From Noviherbaspirillum malthae (lineage in GTDB: Bacteria > Pseudomonadota > Gammaproteobacteria > Burkholderiales > Burkholderiaceae_D), in assembly GCF_015352985.1 (NCBI RefSeq), contig NZ_JACYXF010000007.1, positions 62,001 through 126,000 of the forward strand: a DNA stretch of 64,000 bases, read 5' to 3'. The notes beneath the pieces are model-generated. The model did not search any database. It had not been told where the DNA came from and saw nothing but the letters and a program-made list of their open reading frames with translations. Position 1 is the stretch's first letter; each line of letters starts with the position of its first letter. Shown here piece by piece: positions 8,627 to 16,519 of the stretch. The position numbers and the translations under genes are program-made.

Positions 8627-9802
8627 TTACACTGCCTTGACCGGAGCACTGCCGCTTGCCGGCGGATTCGACCGTACGCGCGGCACTTCGCCGCGCTGCA
8701 CCTGGTCATACCAGAGTTCATGGTGTTCCTTAGCCCAGGTGTCGTCGACATAGCCGTTGCGCATCGCTTCATAGGCGCCTTCGGTGCCGACCGTGCCCAT
8801 GTAGATGTGGCCGAGCGACATCGCAAACACCAGCACCGCCGCGACCAGGTGGATCACGTTGGCGATCTGCATCGTGCCGCGGGTGTAGAGCAGGCCCGGC
8901 ACCAGCATGTCGAGCACGAAGCCCGAAGCGGTGACGATCAGGCCGAGCAGCGTGACGCCGCCCCAGAACCACAGCTTCTCGCCGGCATTGAAGCGGCCGG
9001 ATTTCACATGGCCGTCGCCGATGGCGCCGCCGAGGCGCCTGATCCACACGCCGTCCGAACCGTTGGGCAGGTTGTCCTTGACGAAGATGACGAACATCAC
9101 GATCAGCGACAGCGAGAACAGCGGGCCGACGAAGTTGTGGATGTTCTTGCAGGCATAAGCCAGCCAGCCGAACAGCGTATGGCCAAAGACCGGCATCAGC
9201 ACGTATTTGCCGAACAGCATGATCACGCCGGAAATCGCCAGCGTCAGGAAGGTGATCGCCACCGTCCAGTGGGTGATGCGCTCGAGCGAAGTGAAGCGCT
9301 CGATCAGGCGGCCGGTGCGGGCACCCTTCAGCCTGATCGGTCCCTTGATGAAATACACCGCGGCCAGCGCAACCACCGCCAGGATCAGCAGCCAGCCGCC
9401 GATCTGCGTCAGCGGGCCGTTGCGGTACTGGCGCCATGCCTCGCCGGCGGTGGTGGCGCGGTCCTGTCCGGGGAACTGCGCCTTCGGCTGGATCAGCACA
9501 CCCATTTCCGCGCCCGGCAGGCTGGTGTAGTTCTTCGTACCTTCCTTGACGATGCGCCAGGTCGGCGCATTGTTGCCGGGCTGGACGAGGGTACGCTCGG
9601 CCTGGTTCTGCTTGAGGATGTCGACCGATTCGACATTGGGTGCCTGGGCTTGCACCTGCACGACAGGTGCCGCCGGTGCTGCAGTCGTTGCAGTCGTGGC
9701 GGCCGGTGCAGCTGCAGCGGCCGGCGGCTTGGTCTCCTGCGCATGGGCCGCGCCGGCGCCGAGCGCCAGCGACAAGGCCAGACCGGTAATCCATGTTTTC
9801 AT
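8627..9802 (-). CDS. fdhC: Formate dehydrogenase gamma subunit, cytochrome b
   Basis: A 391-residue protein: signal peptide, Ala/Pro-rich periplasmic stretch, then four or more transmembrane helices of the FdnI/FdoI type. Candidate haem b ligands are the histidines in RITHWTVAITF, KNIHNFVGPL and AMSLGHIYMG. It anchors the periplasmic FdhAB catalytic unit and passes electrons from formate to quinone. ATG 9802 is preceded by AAGGGAA. The N-terminal extension of about 130 residues before the first core helix is longer than in E. coli FdnI. Confidence 0.92.
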   Translation of the reverse strand: MKTWITGLALSLALGAGAAHAQETKPPAAAAAPAATTATTAAPAAPVVQVQAQAPNVESVDILKQNQAERTLVQPGNNAPTWRIVKEGTKNYTSLPGAEMGVLIQPKAQFPGQDRATTAGEAWRQYRNGPLTQIGGWLLILAVVALAAVYFIKGPIRLKGARTGRLIERFTSLERITHWTVAITFLTLAISGVIMLFGKYVLMPVFGHTLFGWLAYACKNIHNFVGPLFSLSLIVMFVIFVKDNLPNGSDGVWIRRLGGAIGDGHVKSGRFNAGEKLWFWGGVTLLGLIVTASGFVLDMLVPGLLYTRGTMQIANVIHLVAAVLVFAMSLGHIYMGTVGTEGAYEAMRNGYVDDTWAKEHHELWYDQVQRGEVPRVRSNPPASGSAPVKAV

Positions 9803-9857
9803 GAGTGTTCCCTTCTGCGGACCTGGGCGATGCCGTCGCACCGCCGGCAGCGGCACG

Positions 9858-10094
9858 CTAGTTGGACTTCAGGTATTCATTCTGTGACTGTCCGCGCGTC
9901 TGCAGCTGCTTTTCCCAGCTGGCCTTGTCGCCGGCCTTCCAGCCCTGGGCCACATAGCTGTTCTTCGCGCCCTGCCAGGGCGCGGCGTCGCCGCGGTTGG
10001 TGTTGTCGGCCGTCTTGCTCTGGTCGAGTTCGCCGCAGCCGGCGAGCCCGGCCAGCAGCGCCGCGCAGGCGGCGGAGGTCAGGATGCGCATCAT
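9858..10094 (-). CDS. Small lipoprotein in formate dehydrogenase operon
   Basis: A 78-residue protein with signal peptide and lipobox LAGC (Cys20). The mature part is hydrophilic and contains several Trp and Lys residues. Its start overlaps the fdhB stop by 4 bp, and fdhC follows 55 bp later, so it is part of the operon. A role in holding or assembling the membrane-bound enzyme is a guess; no domain is recognised. Confidence 0.75.
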   Translation of the reverse strand: MMRILTSAACAALLAGLAGCGELDQSKTADNTNRGDAAPWQGAKNSYVAQGWKAGDKASWEKQLQTRGQSQNEYLKSN

Positions 10095-10720
10095 GACTTG
10101 GTTCCTTTCGGCGCCGTTGCATCACCGTTGGGCGCCTTGCCGTAGGCGGTGCCCCAGCCCCAGACTTCGCTTCCCTTGCCGCGCCGCAGGACGCGGTTGC
10201 GGAAGATGTCGGCCACCATGTCGCCGTCGCCGCCGAGCAGCGCCTTGGTCGAGCACATTTCCGCGCAGGCCGGCAGCTTGCCTTCGGACAGGCGGTTGCG
10301 GCCGTACTTGTCGAACTCGGCCTTGGAGCCGTTTTCCTCGGGACCGCCGGCGCAGAAGGTGCACTTGTCCATCTTGCCGCGCAGGCCGAAGGTGCCGGAG
10401 GAAGGGAACTGCGGCGCGCCGAACGGGCAAGCGTACGAGCAGTAGCCGCAGCCGATGCAGGTATCCTTGTTGTGCAGCACCACGCCTTCGTCCGTGCGGT
10501 AGAAGCAGTCGACCGGGCAGACCGCCATGCAGGGCGCGTCCGAGCAGTGCATGCAGGCCACCGAGATCGATTTCTCCTGGCCGACCAGGCCGTCGTTGAC
10601 GGTCACCACGCGGCGGCGGTTCACGCCCCACGGCACCTCATGCTCGTTCTTGCACGCGGTGACGCAGCTGTTGCACTCGATGCAGCGCTCCGAGTCGCAG
10701 ATGAATTTCATTCTTGCCAT
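10091..10720 (-). CDS. fdhB: Formate dehydrogenase beta subunit, 4x[4Fe-4S] ferredoxin
   Basis: A 209-residue iron-sulfur protein of the FdnH/DmsB type. Cysteine groups for four [4Fe-4S] clusters are visible in order: CIECNSCVTAC, CMHCSDAPCMAVC, CIGCGYCSYAC and the CTFC...CAEMC pair. It relays electrons from FdhA to the cytochrome b subunit. Unlike E. coli FdnH it has no C-terminal membrane helix. It starts 12 bp after fdhA and overlaps the lipoprotein gene by 4 bp. Confidence 0.95.
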   Translation of the reverse strand: MARMKFICDSERCIECNSCVTACKNEHEVPWGVNRRRVVTVNDGLVGQEKSISVACMHCSDAPCMAVCPVDCFYRTDEGVVLHNKDTCIGCGYCSYACPFGAPQFPSSGTFGLRGKMDKCTFCAGGPEENGSKAEFDKYGRNRLSEGKLPACAEMCSTKALLGGDGDMVADIFRNRVLRRGKGSEVWGWGTAYGKAPNGDATAPKGTKS

Positions 10721-10732
10721 GTCGTCTCTCCG

Positions 10733-13696
10733 TCAGGCAGTAAAGCGTTCGATGTTGCAGATCGTGGTCTTGGTTTCCTGCATCATGGTCACCGAGTCGT
10801 AGCCGTAGGTGGTCGCGGTATTGACCGCCTCGCCGCGCACCACCGGGGCCGCACCCTGCGGGTAGTACTCGAGCATGTCCTTGCCCTGCCACCAGCCGGA
10901 GAAGTGGAAGGGGATGAAGGCGGTATCCGGTCCGACGCGCTGCGTGACCAGGGCTTTCACCTTCAGGCGGGCGCCGGTCGGCGTCGACACGATTACGTAT
11001 TCGCCGTCGCGGATGCCGCGGTCGGCCGCCGCCTTCGGATTGATCTCGACGAAGTTGTCCTGCTGCAGTTCGGCCAGCCACGGGTTGGAGCGGGTTTCCT
11101 CGCCGCCACCCTCGTACTCGACCAGACGTCCCGAGGTGAGGATGATCGGGAATTTCTCGTAGAGCTTGGCTTCCACATTCTTCTGCTGCACCGACTTGTA
11201 CAGCGTCGGCAGGCGCCAGAAGGCCGTCTTGTCGTCATGCGTCGGATACTTGGCCACCAGATCCGGACGGGTGCCGTAGAGCGGTTCGCGATGCTTCGGC
11301 ACCGGGTCGGGGAAGTTCCACACCACCGCGCGCGCCTTGGCATTGCCGAACGGGTGCACACCATGCACCTTCATGCAGACGCGCTGGATGCCGCCGGACA
11401 GGTCGGTCTTCCAGTTCTTGCCCTCGGCCGCTTTCTTCTCGGCGTCGGTCAGGTCGTCCCACCAGCCCAGCTTCTTCAGCAGCACATGGTCGAATTCCGG
11501 ATAGCCGGTGGTGATGTCCGAGCCCGCCGAATGCGAGCCGTCCTCGGCCAGCAGGTTGACGCCGTCGCGCTCGACGCCGAAGTTGGCGCGGAAGCAGCCG
11601 CCGCCGTCCATCACATGCTGGTTGGTGTTGTACAGGATGTGCGTTCCCGGATGTTTCATTTCCGGCGTGCCGTAGCAGGGCCAGGGCAGGCCGAAGTAGT
11701 CGCCGGTCATGTCGTAGCCGGTGGCCGCATCCTTGCCGCCCTTGCAGCGCAGCGTCTTCACGTCGAACAGATGCATGTTCTTCATGTGCGCCTTCAGGCG
11801 CTCCGGCGACTGGCCGGTGTAGCCGATGGTCCAGGTGCCGCGATTGATCTCGCGCAGCATGTCTTCCGGTTCGGGCTCCATCATGCCGCCCTTGCCCGGC
11901 ACCAGCTTGATCTTGGCCACCAGCTCCTTGCCGAAGCCGAGTTTCTCGGCCAGCTGATACATGATCATGTGGTCGGTGCGCGACTCGAACAGCGGCTCGA
12001 TCACTTTTTCGCGCCACTGGAGCGAGCGGTTCGATGCGGTCACCGAACCCGAGGTCTCGAACTGCGTTGCCGCCGGCAGCAGGTACACCGCACGGTTGGG
12101 ATTGAGTTCCTGGCCGTCGACCTTCATCGCCGCCATCGCCGCGGTGGCCGACGGATAGGGGTCGATCACCACCAGCATGTCGAGCTTGTCGAGCGCCTTC
12201 TTCATGTCCAGGCCGCGCGTCTGCGAGTTCGGCGCATGGCCCCAGAACACCATCGCCTTGACGTTGTTGTCCTGGTCGATCAGCTCGTTCTTTTCCAGCA
12301 CCGCATCGACCCAGCGCGAGACGGTGGTGCCGGATTTTTCCATCATCGCCTGCGAGGCGAACTGCTTCTTGATCCATTCATAATCCACGCCCCACACCGC
12401 CGCCCAGTGCTTCCAGGAGCCGGTGGCCAGGCCGTAGTAGCCGGGCAGGGAATCGGGATTGGGGCCGACGTCGGTGGCGCCCTGCACGTTGTCGTGGCCG
12501 CGGAAAATGTTGGCGCCGCCGCCGGAGACGCCGATGTTGCCCAGCGCCAGCTGCACCAGGCAGGAGGCGCGCACCATCGCGTTGCCGATCGAATGCTGGG
12601 TCTGCCCCATGCACCAGACCAGCGAGGACGGACGGTTCTTGGCCATGGTTTCGGCTGCCTTGTAGACCTCGGCTTCCGGCACGCCGCAGGCTTCCTCGAC
12701 GCGGTCCGGCGTCCAGGACATCACTTCCTCGCGGATCTTGTCCATGCCGTAGACGCGGTCGTTGATGTACTTCTTGTCTTCCCAGCCGTTCTTGAAGATG
12801 TGGTACAGCATGCCGTACAGGTAGGGAATGTCCGAACCGGAGCGGATGCGGATGTACTGGTCGGCCTTGGCCGCGGTGCGGGTGAAGCGCGGATCGACCA
12901 CGATCATCTTGGTGCCGGTTTCCTTCGCATGCAGCATGTGCAGCATCGATACCGGATGCGCCTCGGCCGCGTTGGAGCCGATATACATCACCGCCTTGGC
13001 GTTCTGCATATCGTTGTAGCTGTTGGTCATCGCGCCGTAGCCCCAGGTATTGGCGACGCCGGCGACCGTGGTCGAGTGGCAGATGCGGGCTTGGTGGTCG
13101 GTATTGTTGGTGCCGAAGAAGGACACGAACTTGCGCAGCAGCGCCGACTGCTCGTTGTTGTGCTTGGAAGAGCCGACGAAGAACACCGCATCCGGGCCGC
13201 TGGTCTTCCTGACGTCGAGCAGCTTGGCCGAGATTTCATTGAGCGCCTGGTCCCAGCTGATGCGCTGGTACTTGCCGTTGACCAGCTTCATCGGATATTT
13301 CAGCCGGTATTCGCCGTGGCCGTGCTCGCGCAGCGCCGCGCCTTTCGCGCAGTGCGCGCCGAGGTTGATCGGCGAATCGAACACCGGTTCCTGCCGCACC
13401 CAGACCCCGTTTTCCACCACCGCATCCACCGCGCAGCCGACCGAGCAGTGGGTGCAGACGGTGCGCCGCACCTCGACCTTGCCGTTGCCCGCGGGCTTGG
13501 CGCCGTCGGCCGCCCGGGCTTTCTGGATCAGGTTGAGCTGGGAAGCGGCGATGCCGGCACCGATGCCGATGCCGGAGCGCTTGAGGAAGGTACGCCGGTC
13601 CATCGTCGGCAGCGCGCGCGACAGGCTTTCGGACAGGCTGGACGTGAATCGGTTGGGCGAGCGCTGGCCCGACTGGCCTTTGCGAGTCAACAGCAT
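10733..13696 (-). CDS. fdhA: Formate dehydrogenase alpha subunit, molybdopterin, Tat-exported
   Basis: A 987-residue catalytic subunit oxidising formate to CO2 with a bis-MGD Mo or W centre. A twin-arginine signal (RRTFLKR, Arg34-Arg35) directs folded export. The proximal [4Fe-4S] ligands are C81, C84, C88 and C116. The metal ligand is Cys206 in HQARICHSTT, where E. coli FdnG has selenocysteine, so no SECIS element is needed. ATG 13696 follows GGGAGACG at normal spacing; ATG for MDRRTF (13603) would also keep the Tat signal. First large gene after the small Tat-signal gene, and operonic with fdhB and fdhC. Confidence 0.96.
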   Translation of the reverse strand: MLLTRKGQSGQRSPNRFTSSLSESLSRALPTMDRRTFLKRSGIGIGAGIAASQLNLIQKARAADGAKPAGNGKVEVRRTVCTHCSVGCAVDAVVENGVWVRQEPVFDSPINLGAHCAKGAALREHGHGEYRLKYPMKLVNGKYQRISWDQALNEISAKLLDVRKTSGPDAVFFVGSSKHNNEQSALLRKFVSFFGTNNTDHQARICHSTTVAGVANTWGYGAMTNSYNDMQNAKAVMYIGSNAAEAHPVSMLHMLHAKETGTKMIVVDPRFTRTAAKADQYIRIRSGSDIPYLYGMLYHIFKNGWEDKKYINDRVYGMDKIREEVMSWTPDRVEEACGVPEAEVYKAAETMAKNRPSSLVWCMGQTQHSIGNAMVRASCLVQLALGNIGVSGGGANIFRGHDNVQGATDVGPNPDSLPGYYGLATGSWKHWAAVWGVDYEWIKKQFASQAMMEKSGTTVSRWVDAVLEKNELIDQDNNVKAMVFWGHAPNSQTRGLDMKKALDKLDMLVVIDPYPSATAAMAAMKVDGQELNPNRAVYLLPAATQFETSGSVTASNRSLQWREKVIEPLFESRTDHMIMYQLAEKLGFGKELVAKIKLVPGKGGMMEPEPEDMLREINRGTWTIGYTGQSPERLKAHMKNMHLFDVKTLRCKGGKDAATGYDMTGDYFGLPWPCYGTPEMKHPGTHILYNTNQHVMDGGGCFRANFGVERDGVNLLAEDGSHSAGSDITTGYPEFDHVLLKKLGWWDDLTDAEKKAAEGKNWKTDLSGGIQRVCMKVHGVHPFGNAKARAVVWNFPDPVPKHREPLYGTRPDLVAKYPTHDDKTAFWRLPTLYKSVQQKNVEAKLYEKFPIILTSGRLVEYEGGGEETRSNPWLAELQQDNFVEINPKAAADRGIRDGEYVIVSTPTGARLKVKALVTQRVGPDTAFIPFHFSGWWQGKDMLEYYPQGAAPVVRGEAVNTATTYGYDSVTMMQETKTTICNIERFTA

Positions 13697-13726
13697 GGTC
13701 GTCTCCCGTAAGGGTTGAACGTAGGG

Positions 13727-13921
13727 TTAAATGGTGGTGGTCCGGTAGTACTTCTTGACGTGTTCCGTCAGCCGGTAGCCGTCGCCCTGAGGCTCGGCCG
13801 GTTTATCGGCCGCTTCGGGCATGGGCGGCTTGGAAGTAAGTTTTGCGGCAATGCCGGCCGCGGCGGCCAGGCCCAGTCCCGCAAAGAAGGTCCTGCGGGC
13901 AACCTTGTTTTGCTCTGCCAT
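13727..13921 (-). CDS. Small Tat-signal protein, formate dehydrogenase-associated
   Basis: A 64-residue protein with a twin-arginine motif (ARRTFFAGLG) and a hydrophobic helix, followed by a short Pro/Lys-rich tail ending HVKKYYRTTTI. Such tiny Tat-signal proteins commonly precede fdhA in proteobacterial operons. ATG 13921 has a strong AGGAG nearby. It may be an uncleaved membrane-tethered accessory piece of the dehydrogenase. It is the first gene after the regulatory region 13922-14243. Confidence 0.75.
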   Translation of the reverse strand: MAEQNKVARRTFFAGLGLAAAAGIAAKLTSKPPMPEAADKPAEPQGDGYRLTEHVKKYYRTTTI

Positions 13922-14243
13922 GATGTCTGTCTCCTGGAGCGTCATTCGCTCTGCTTGCTATATATATTGGAATCGTTTTAATGCACGCTTATTGTGCATT
14001 TCAAAGTAGCACAATTTTTCGGGAAATGCACTGATTAGAACATTTGTCCATGCAAATTAATTGCACATGAAAAACTTTCATCTATGCATCAATGCTGCAA
14101 TGGTCTCCATGCCCTCCGCTACTGTACAAACTCTTGCAGCAAGGTGTGCTACGGGCACGGCAGCATGAACGACGCGAGGCAGAGCCGTTTGGTTTATCCC
14201 GGTCGACGGCCGCGCACCGCCGACCATGACTTGTATCCTGTAT
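13922..14243. promoter_or_regulatory. AT-rich leader/promoter region of the formate dehydrogenase genes
   Basis: A 322-bp gap, visibly AT-richer than its surroundings, between the effector-like gene and the small Tat gene. It is crowded with TGCAC/GTGCA half-sites: a perfect dyad at 13991-14015, an overlapping TGCAC-N7-GTGCA at 13982-13998, and a TGCAA-ATTAA-TTGCA dyad near 14050-14070. It should hold the promoter for the minus-strand genes from 13921 down to fdhD. No gene is seen in it. Confidence 0.6.
13991..14015. promoter_or_regulatory. Perfect dyad ATTGTGC-N11-GCACAAT, candidate operator
   Basis: Seven-base perfect inverted repeat with an 11-bp spacer, about 70 bp upstream of the first codon of the small Tat gene. 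The spacing resembles the T-N11-A dyads bound by LysR-type regulators; a Crp/Fnr-type or other dimeric regulator is also possible. No regulator gene is adjacent, so the binding protein is unknown. Confidence 0.5.
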
Positions 14244-15707
14244 CTATTTTCCAGCCTGCGCTGAGGCAAGGTGCAAAAGCTTGTCTGCAGCGTTGTTTGC
14301 CGCTCCGGTTTCCATCTTTATCTGATATTGCGTATCGCCGAATTCGGGTGGTGCGAATTGCGTGTCCGAAGTGATTCGGGCAGTGCAAAGAGCTTTATGT
14401 AATTTAATGATGCAGTCGACAAAGGTCCGGAAGCGTTCCGATCGGGCGAATTCACATGGATCGGGATCGGGGACCTTGCACCGGGTCAAACCCAATAAAT
14501 CGTGAGAGGCATGCATCCCAAGAAAGAGTGAAACGGATTGCTCCAGTCTGCTTTGGCACGATTCGATGCTGGGCTGTTCTCCTGTCCGCATGGCATGATC
14601 CAACCGGCTCAGATCGCGTCGAACCTGTTGTAGATGCTTTACCAGCTCCTCTTGTTGCTCCCGATCCAGGAGAATCAATACTCCTCTCGCTGCAAGGACC
14701 ATATCTTCACGCGTCGATTCGGCGAACAAGGGATATTGAGCCCGTTCAGGCAGTTGGGAATCGGCCGGGACAATCGAAATTCCCGCGGCGCGTCTGGCAG
14801 ACGTGCCGGCATCGGAAAGCGCCCCTCGTTTCATATACATGCGGTCATGTACGGCAGTCCAGTTCACAGATTCTCTCGGGAAGGGAGGAGCCGCTTCATA
14901 CCAGGCGGATGACAATAGTTCGCGCTTCGTCCATCCTCTAACCGTCTGCGGCAAGCTCCAATCTGCATCGGACGATGCTGAGACTGTTATCACTCGGGGT
15001 TGCCTCGGGGAGTGGCCACTGGCTGTAGCCGGACGCAACATCAGGCGATTGCTTCCTTCCCTTGGAGCGGCGGCACGCGACTGGCGAGGTGGAGTGTCCT
15101 TTCCCTTCACAACGTGAAGTCGCTGGCCCTCCGGATCGACGTCCTTTCCGGCGATATTCAGGCTCAAAGGCGCATAGACCTGCGGCAGGCAGGCCGGAAT
15201 ACCTATCAGCATCATGAAAGGTGGATGCTTTCCTGCGGCAATGTCGCCTCTGTATTGAGCAATGGCGTCGATGACTCCCTGATCGAGTGTGAAAGCGCCG
15301 TTCAACTCAGCGTTTTTGACCGTTTCCATTGCGTTGCGGATGGTCAGCGTCTTGCCCTGGAATTCCAGATGAATCGTGTCGTGCTCACTTGCCTTGTCCG
15401 GAAAAAGTTTGAAGGAATCCTTTAGCCTCAGGTTATCGGGAACGATCACGAGCGGCGGCAGCCCTGTATATATTTGCAATCTGGCGTGATGCGACGGGGC
15501 GAATTCCGGCTGTGCGCAACCCATTGTGGCAAGCATGGGAAACCAGCCTTTGGACGGATTCGCGACTTGCGGATATTTGGTCGGAATGGCAGGGTGCCCT
15601 GCAACTGCTTCCATAGTGGCATGAGCATTCCGAGACTGAATGGAAGAAGGCACATTGGCGGGTTGAGCAGGCCCGCGCAGCCTGCCCAGGCCGGTTGTAT
15701 TGAACAT
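14244..15707 (-). CDS. Candidate HrpL-dependent type III effector, unknown family
   Basis: A 487-residue protein of no recognised family. It has no Sec signal or membrane helix. The first 60 residues are rich in Ser, Asn, Pro, Gln and Thr with few acidic residues, as in type III secretion signals; the C-terminal half is helical with scattered Cys. A hrp box at 15791-15818 on the same strand lies about 85 bp before ATG 15707, which has AGAGG upstream. A GTG start at 15755 is the alternative. GC looks lower than in the flanking genes. It separates the TorD/ferredoxin/DUF genes from the rest of the formate dehydrogenase genes, suggesting insertion by horizontal transfer. Effector status is inferred from promoter and N-terminus. 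Confidence 0.65.
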   Translation of the reverse strand: MFNTTGLGRLRGPAQPANVPSSIQSRNAHATMEAVAGHPAIPTKYPQVANPSKGWFPMLATMGCAQPEFAPSHHARLQIYTGLPPLVIVPDNLRLKDSFKLFPDKASEHDTIHLEFQGKTLTIRNAMETVKNAELNGAFTLDQGVIDAIAQYRGDIAAGKHPPFMMLIGIPACLPQVYAPLSLNIAGKDVDPEGQRLHVVKGKDTPPRQSRAAAPREGSNRLMLRPATASGHSPRQPRVITVSASSDADWSLPQTVRGWTKRELLSSAWYEAAPPFPRESVNWTAVHDRMYMKRGALSDAGTSARRAAGISIVPADSQLPERAQYPLFAESTREDMVLAARGVLILLDREQQEELVKHLQQVRRDLSRLDHAMRTGEQPSIESCQSRLEQSVSLFLGMHASHDLLGLTRCKVPDPDPCEFARSERFRTFVDCIIKLHKALCTARITSDTQFAPPEFGDTQYQIKMETGAANNAADKLLHLASAQAGK

Positions 15708-15790
15708 AGGAAAGCCTCTGGAAGATAGATGAAAACATGCAACTGCACTGCGCACCGGCGGAATTGCCTGTCACGCCGGCAATGCGCAGT

Positions 15791-15818
15791 TGAGTGGTTG
15801 CAAGTTTCAAATAGTTCC
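15791..15818 (-). promoter_or_regulatory. hrp box (HrpL-type ECF sigma promoter)
   Basis: On the minus strand the sequence is GGAACT, 15 bases, then CCACTCA, preceded by T. It matches the published hrp-box consensus GGAACY-N15/16-CCACNNA of Pseudomonas/Erwinia type HrpL sigma factors. It lies in the 154-bp gap between torD and the effector-like gene and points at the latter. Confidence 0.75.
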
Positions 15819-15861
15819 ATCTGGGCACTTCATAAAACTTGAAACGTGCCCGAGCGCAGCA

Positions 15862-16476
15862 TCAAGCCATGTCGAATGCCTGCATCTCCACCTCAAAAAA
15901 GCTCTTCGCCAGCTGTGCGACGGCAGCATAAAAGCCTGCCTGCGGGTAAGCGAGAATGGCATCGCACATCTGCACGACCCAGGGCTGCATGTGGTCTGCG
16001 AAGAACTGCTTCTGCGCCGCCAGGTTCGCGTGCAGCGCGTCATCGGAAGCGATCAGGTAGCGCATCACTTCACACAGCGCGGCGATATGGTCCTCGCTTT
16101 CCGGCACCTGCTCGTCGCGCTGCAGGCCGAGCCGGGCGAGGTCCTCGCGCAATGCGGCCAGTGGCTTCTCCATCAGGAAGCCAGACAGATAGAAGGAGCC
16201 GTAGAGCATCAGCTCGGGCTTGCCCACGCCGATGAACAGCGACTCGTACAGCTCGCGCAGCGACTCGGCATCGGACCGCCTGCTGGCGGCGGCAAGCTCG
16301 CGCCAGGCCTGCTGCAGGATGCCGTCGCCTTCGTTGGGCGAAGACGCGATCGCCGCCAGCAGTTCGGCCGGCGGCGGTGCATAGAACAGGGCGGCCAGCA
16401 AGCCGTAGAGGTCGGCGCGGGCGGTTTCCTCGCCCTGGTCGGGAGCTTCGAATTTGAGCGCTTGGGCAGTGGTCAT
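15862..16476 (-). CDS. TorD/DmsD-family molybdoenzyme chaperone
   Basis: A 204-residue all-helical protein of the TorD superfamily. The typical segments are ADLYGLLAALFYAPP at the N-terminus, YESLFIGVGKPELMLYGSFY near residue 80 and EDHIAALCEVMRYL near residue 130, matching the conserved E-x-x-D-H-I motif. Such chaperones bind the Tat signal of a molybdoenzyme and hold export until the cofactor is loaded; FdhA is the obvious client. It lies 43 bp downstream of the polyferredoxin gene. Confidence 0.9.
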   Translation of the reverse strand: MTTAQALKFEAPDQGEETARADLYGLLAALFYAPPPAELLAAIASSPNEGDGILQQAWRELAAASRRSDAESLRELYESLFIGVGKPELMLYGSFYLSGFLMEKPLAALREDLARLGLQRDEQVPESEDHIAALCEVMRYLIASDDALHANLAAQKQFFADHMQPWVVQMCDAILAYPQAGFYAAVAQLAKSFFEVEMQAFDMA

Positions 16477-16519
16477 GGGCTGGTCGGGTATCGGTACGGT
16501 TGGCCCGGAAGCGAAGCGC

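Noticed and set aside
10100..10105. GGTTCC near the fdhB end as a hrp box
   Set aside because: No GTGG element at the required distance on that strand; the same holds for GGTTCC at about 20172 and 47290.
10733..13696. Selenocysteine/SECIS in fdhA
   Set aside because: The metal-binding position is Cys206, with no in-frame TGA.
10472..13711. Very long plus-strand open frame opposite fdhA
   Set aside because: It is a high-GC shadow of the firmly identified fdhA; its translation is low-complexity His/Ala/Arg-rich with no domain and no ribosome binding site.
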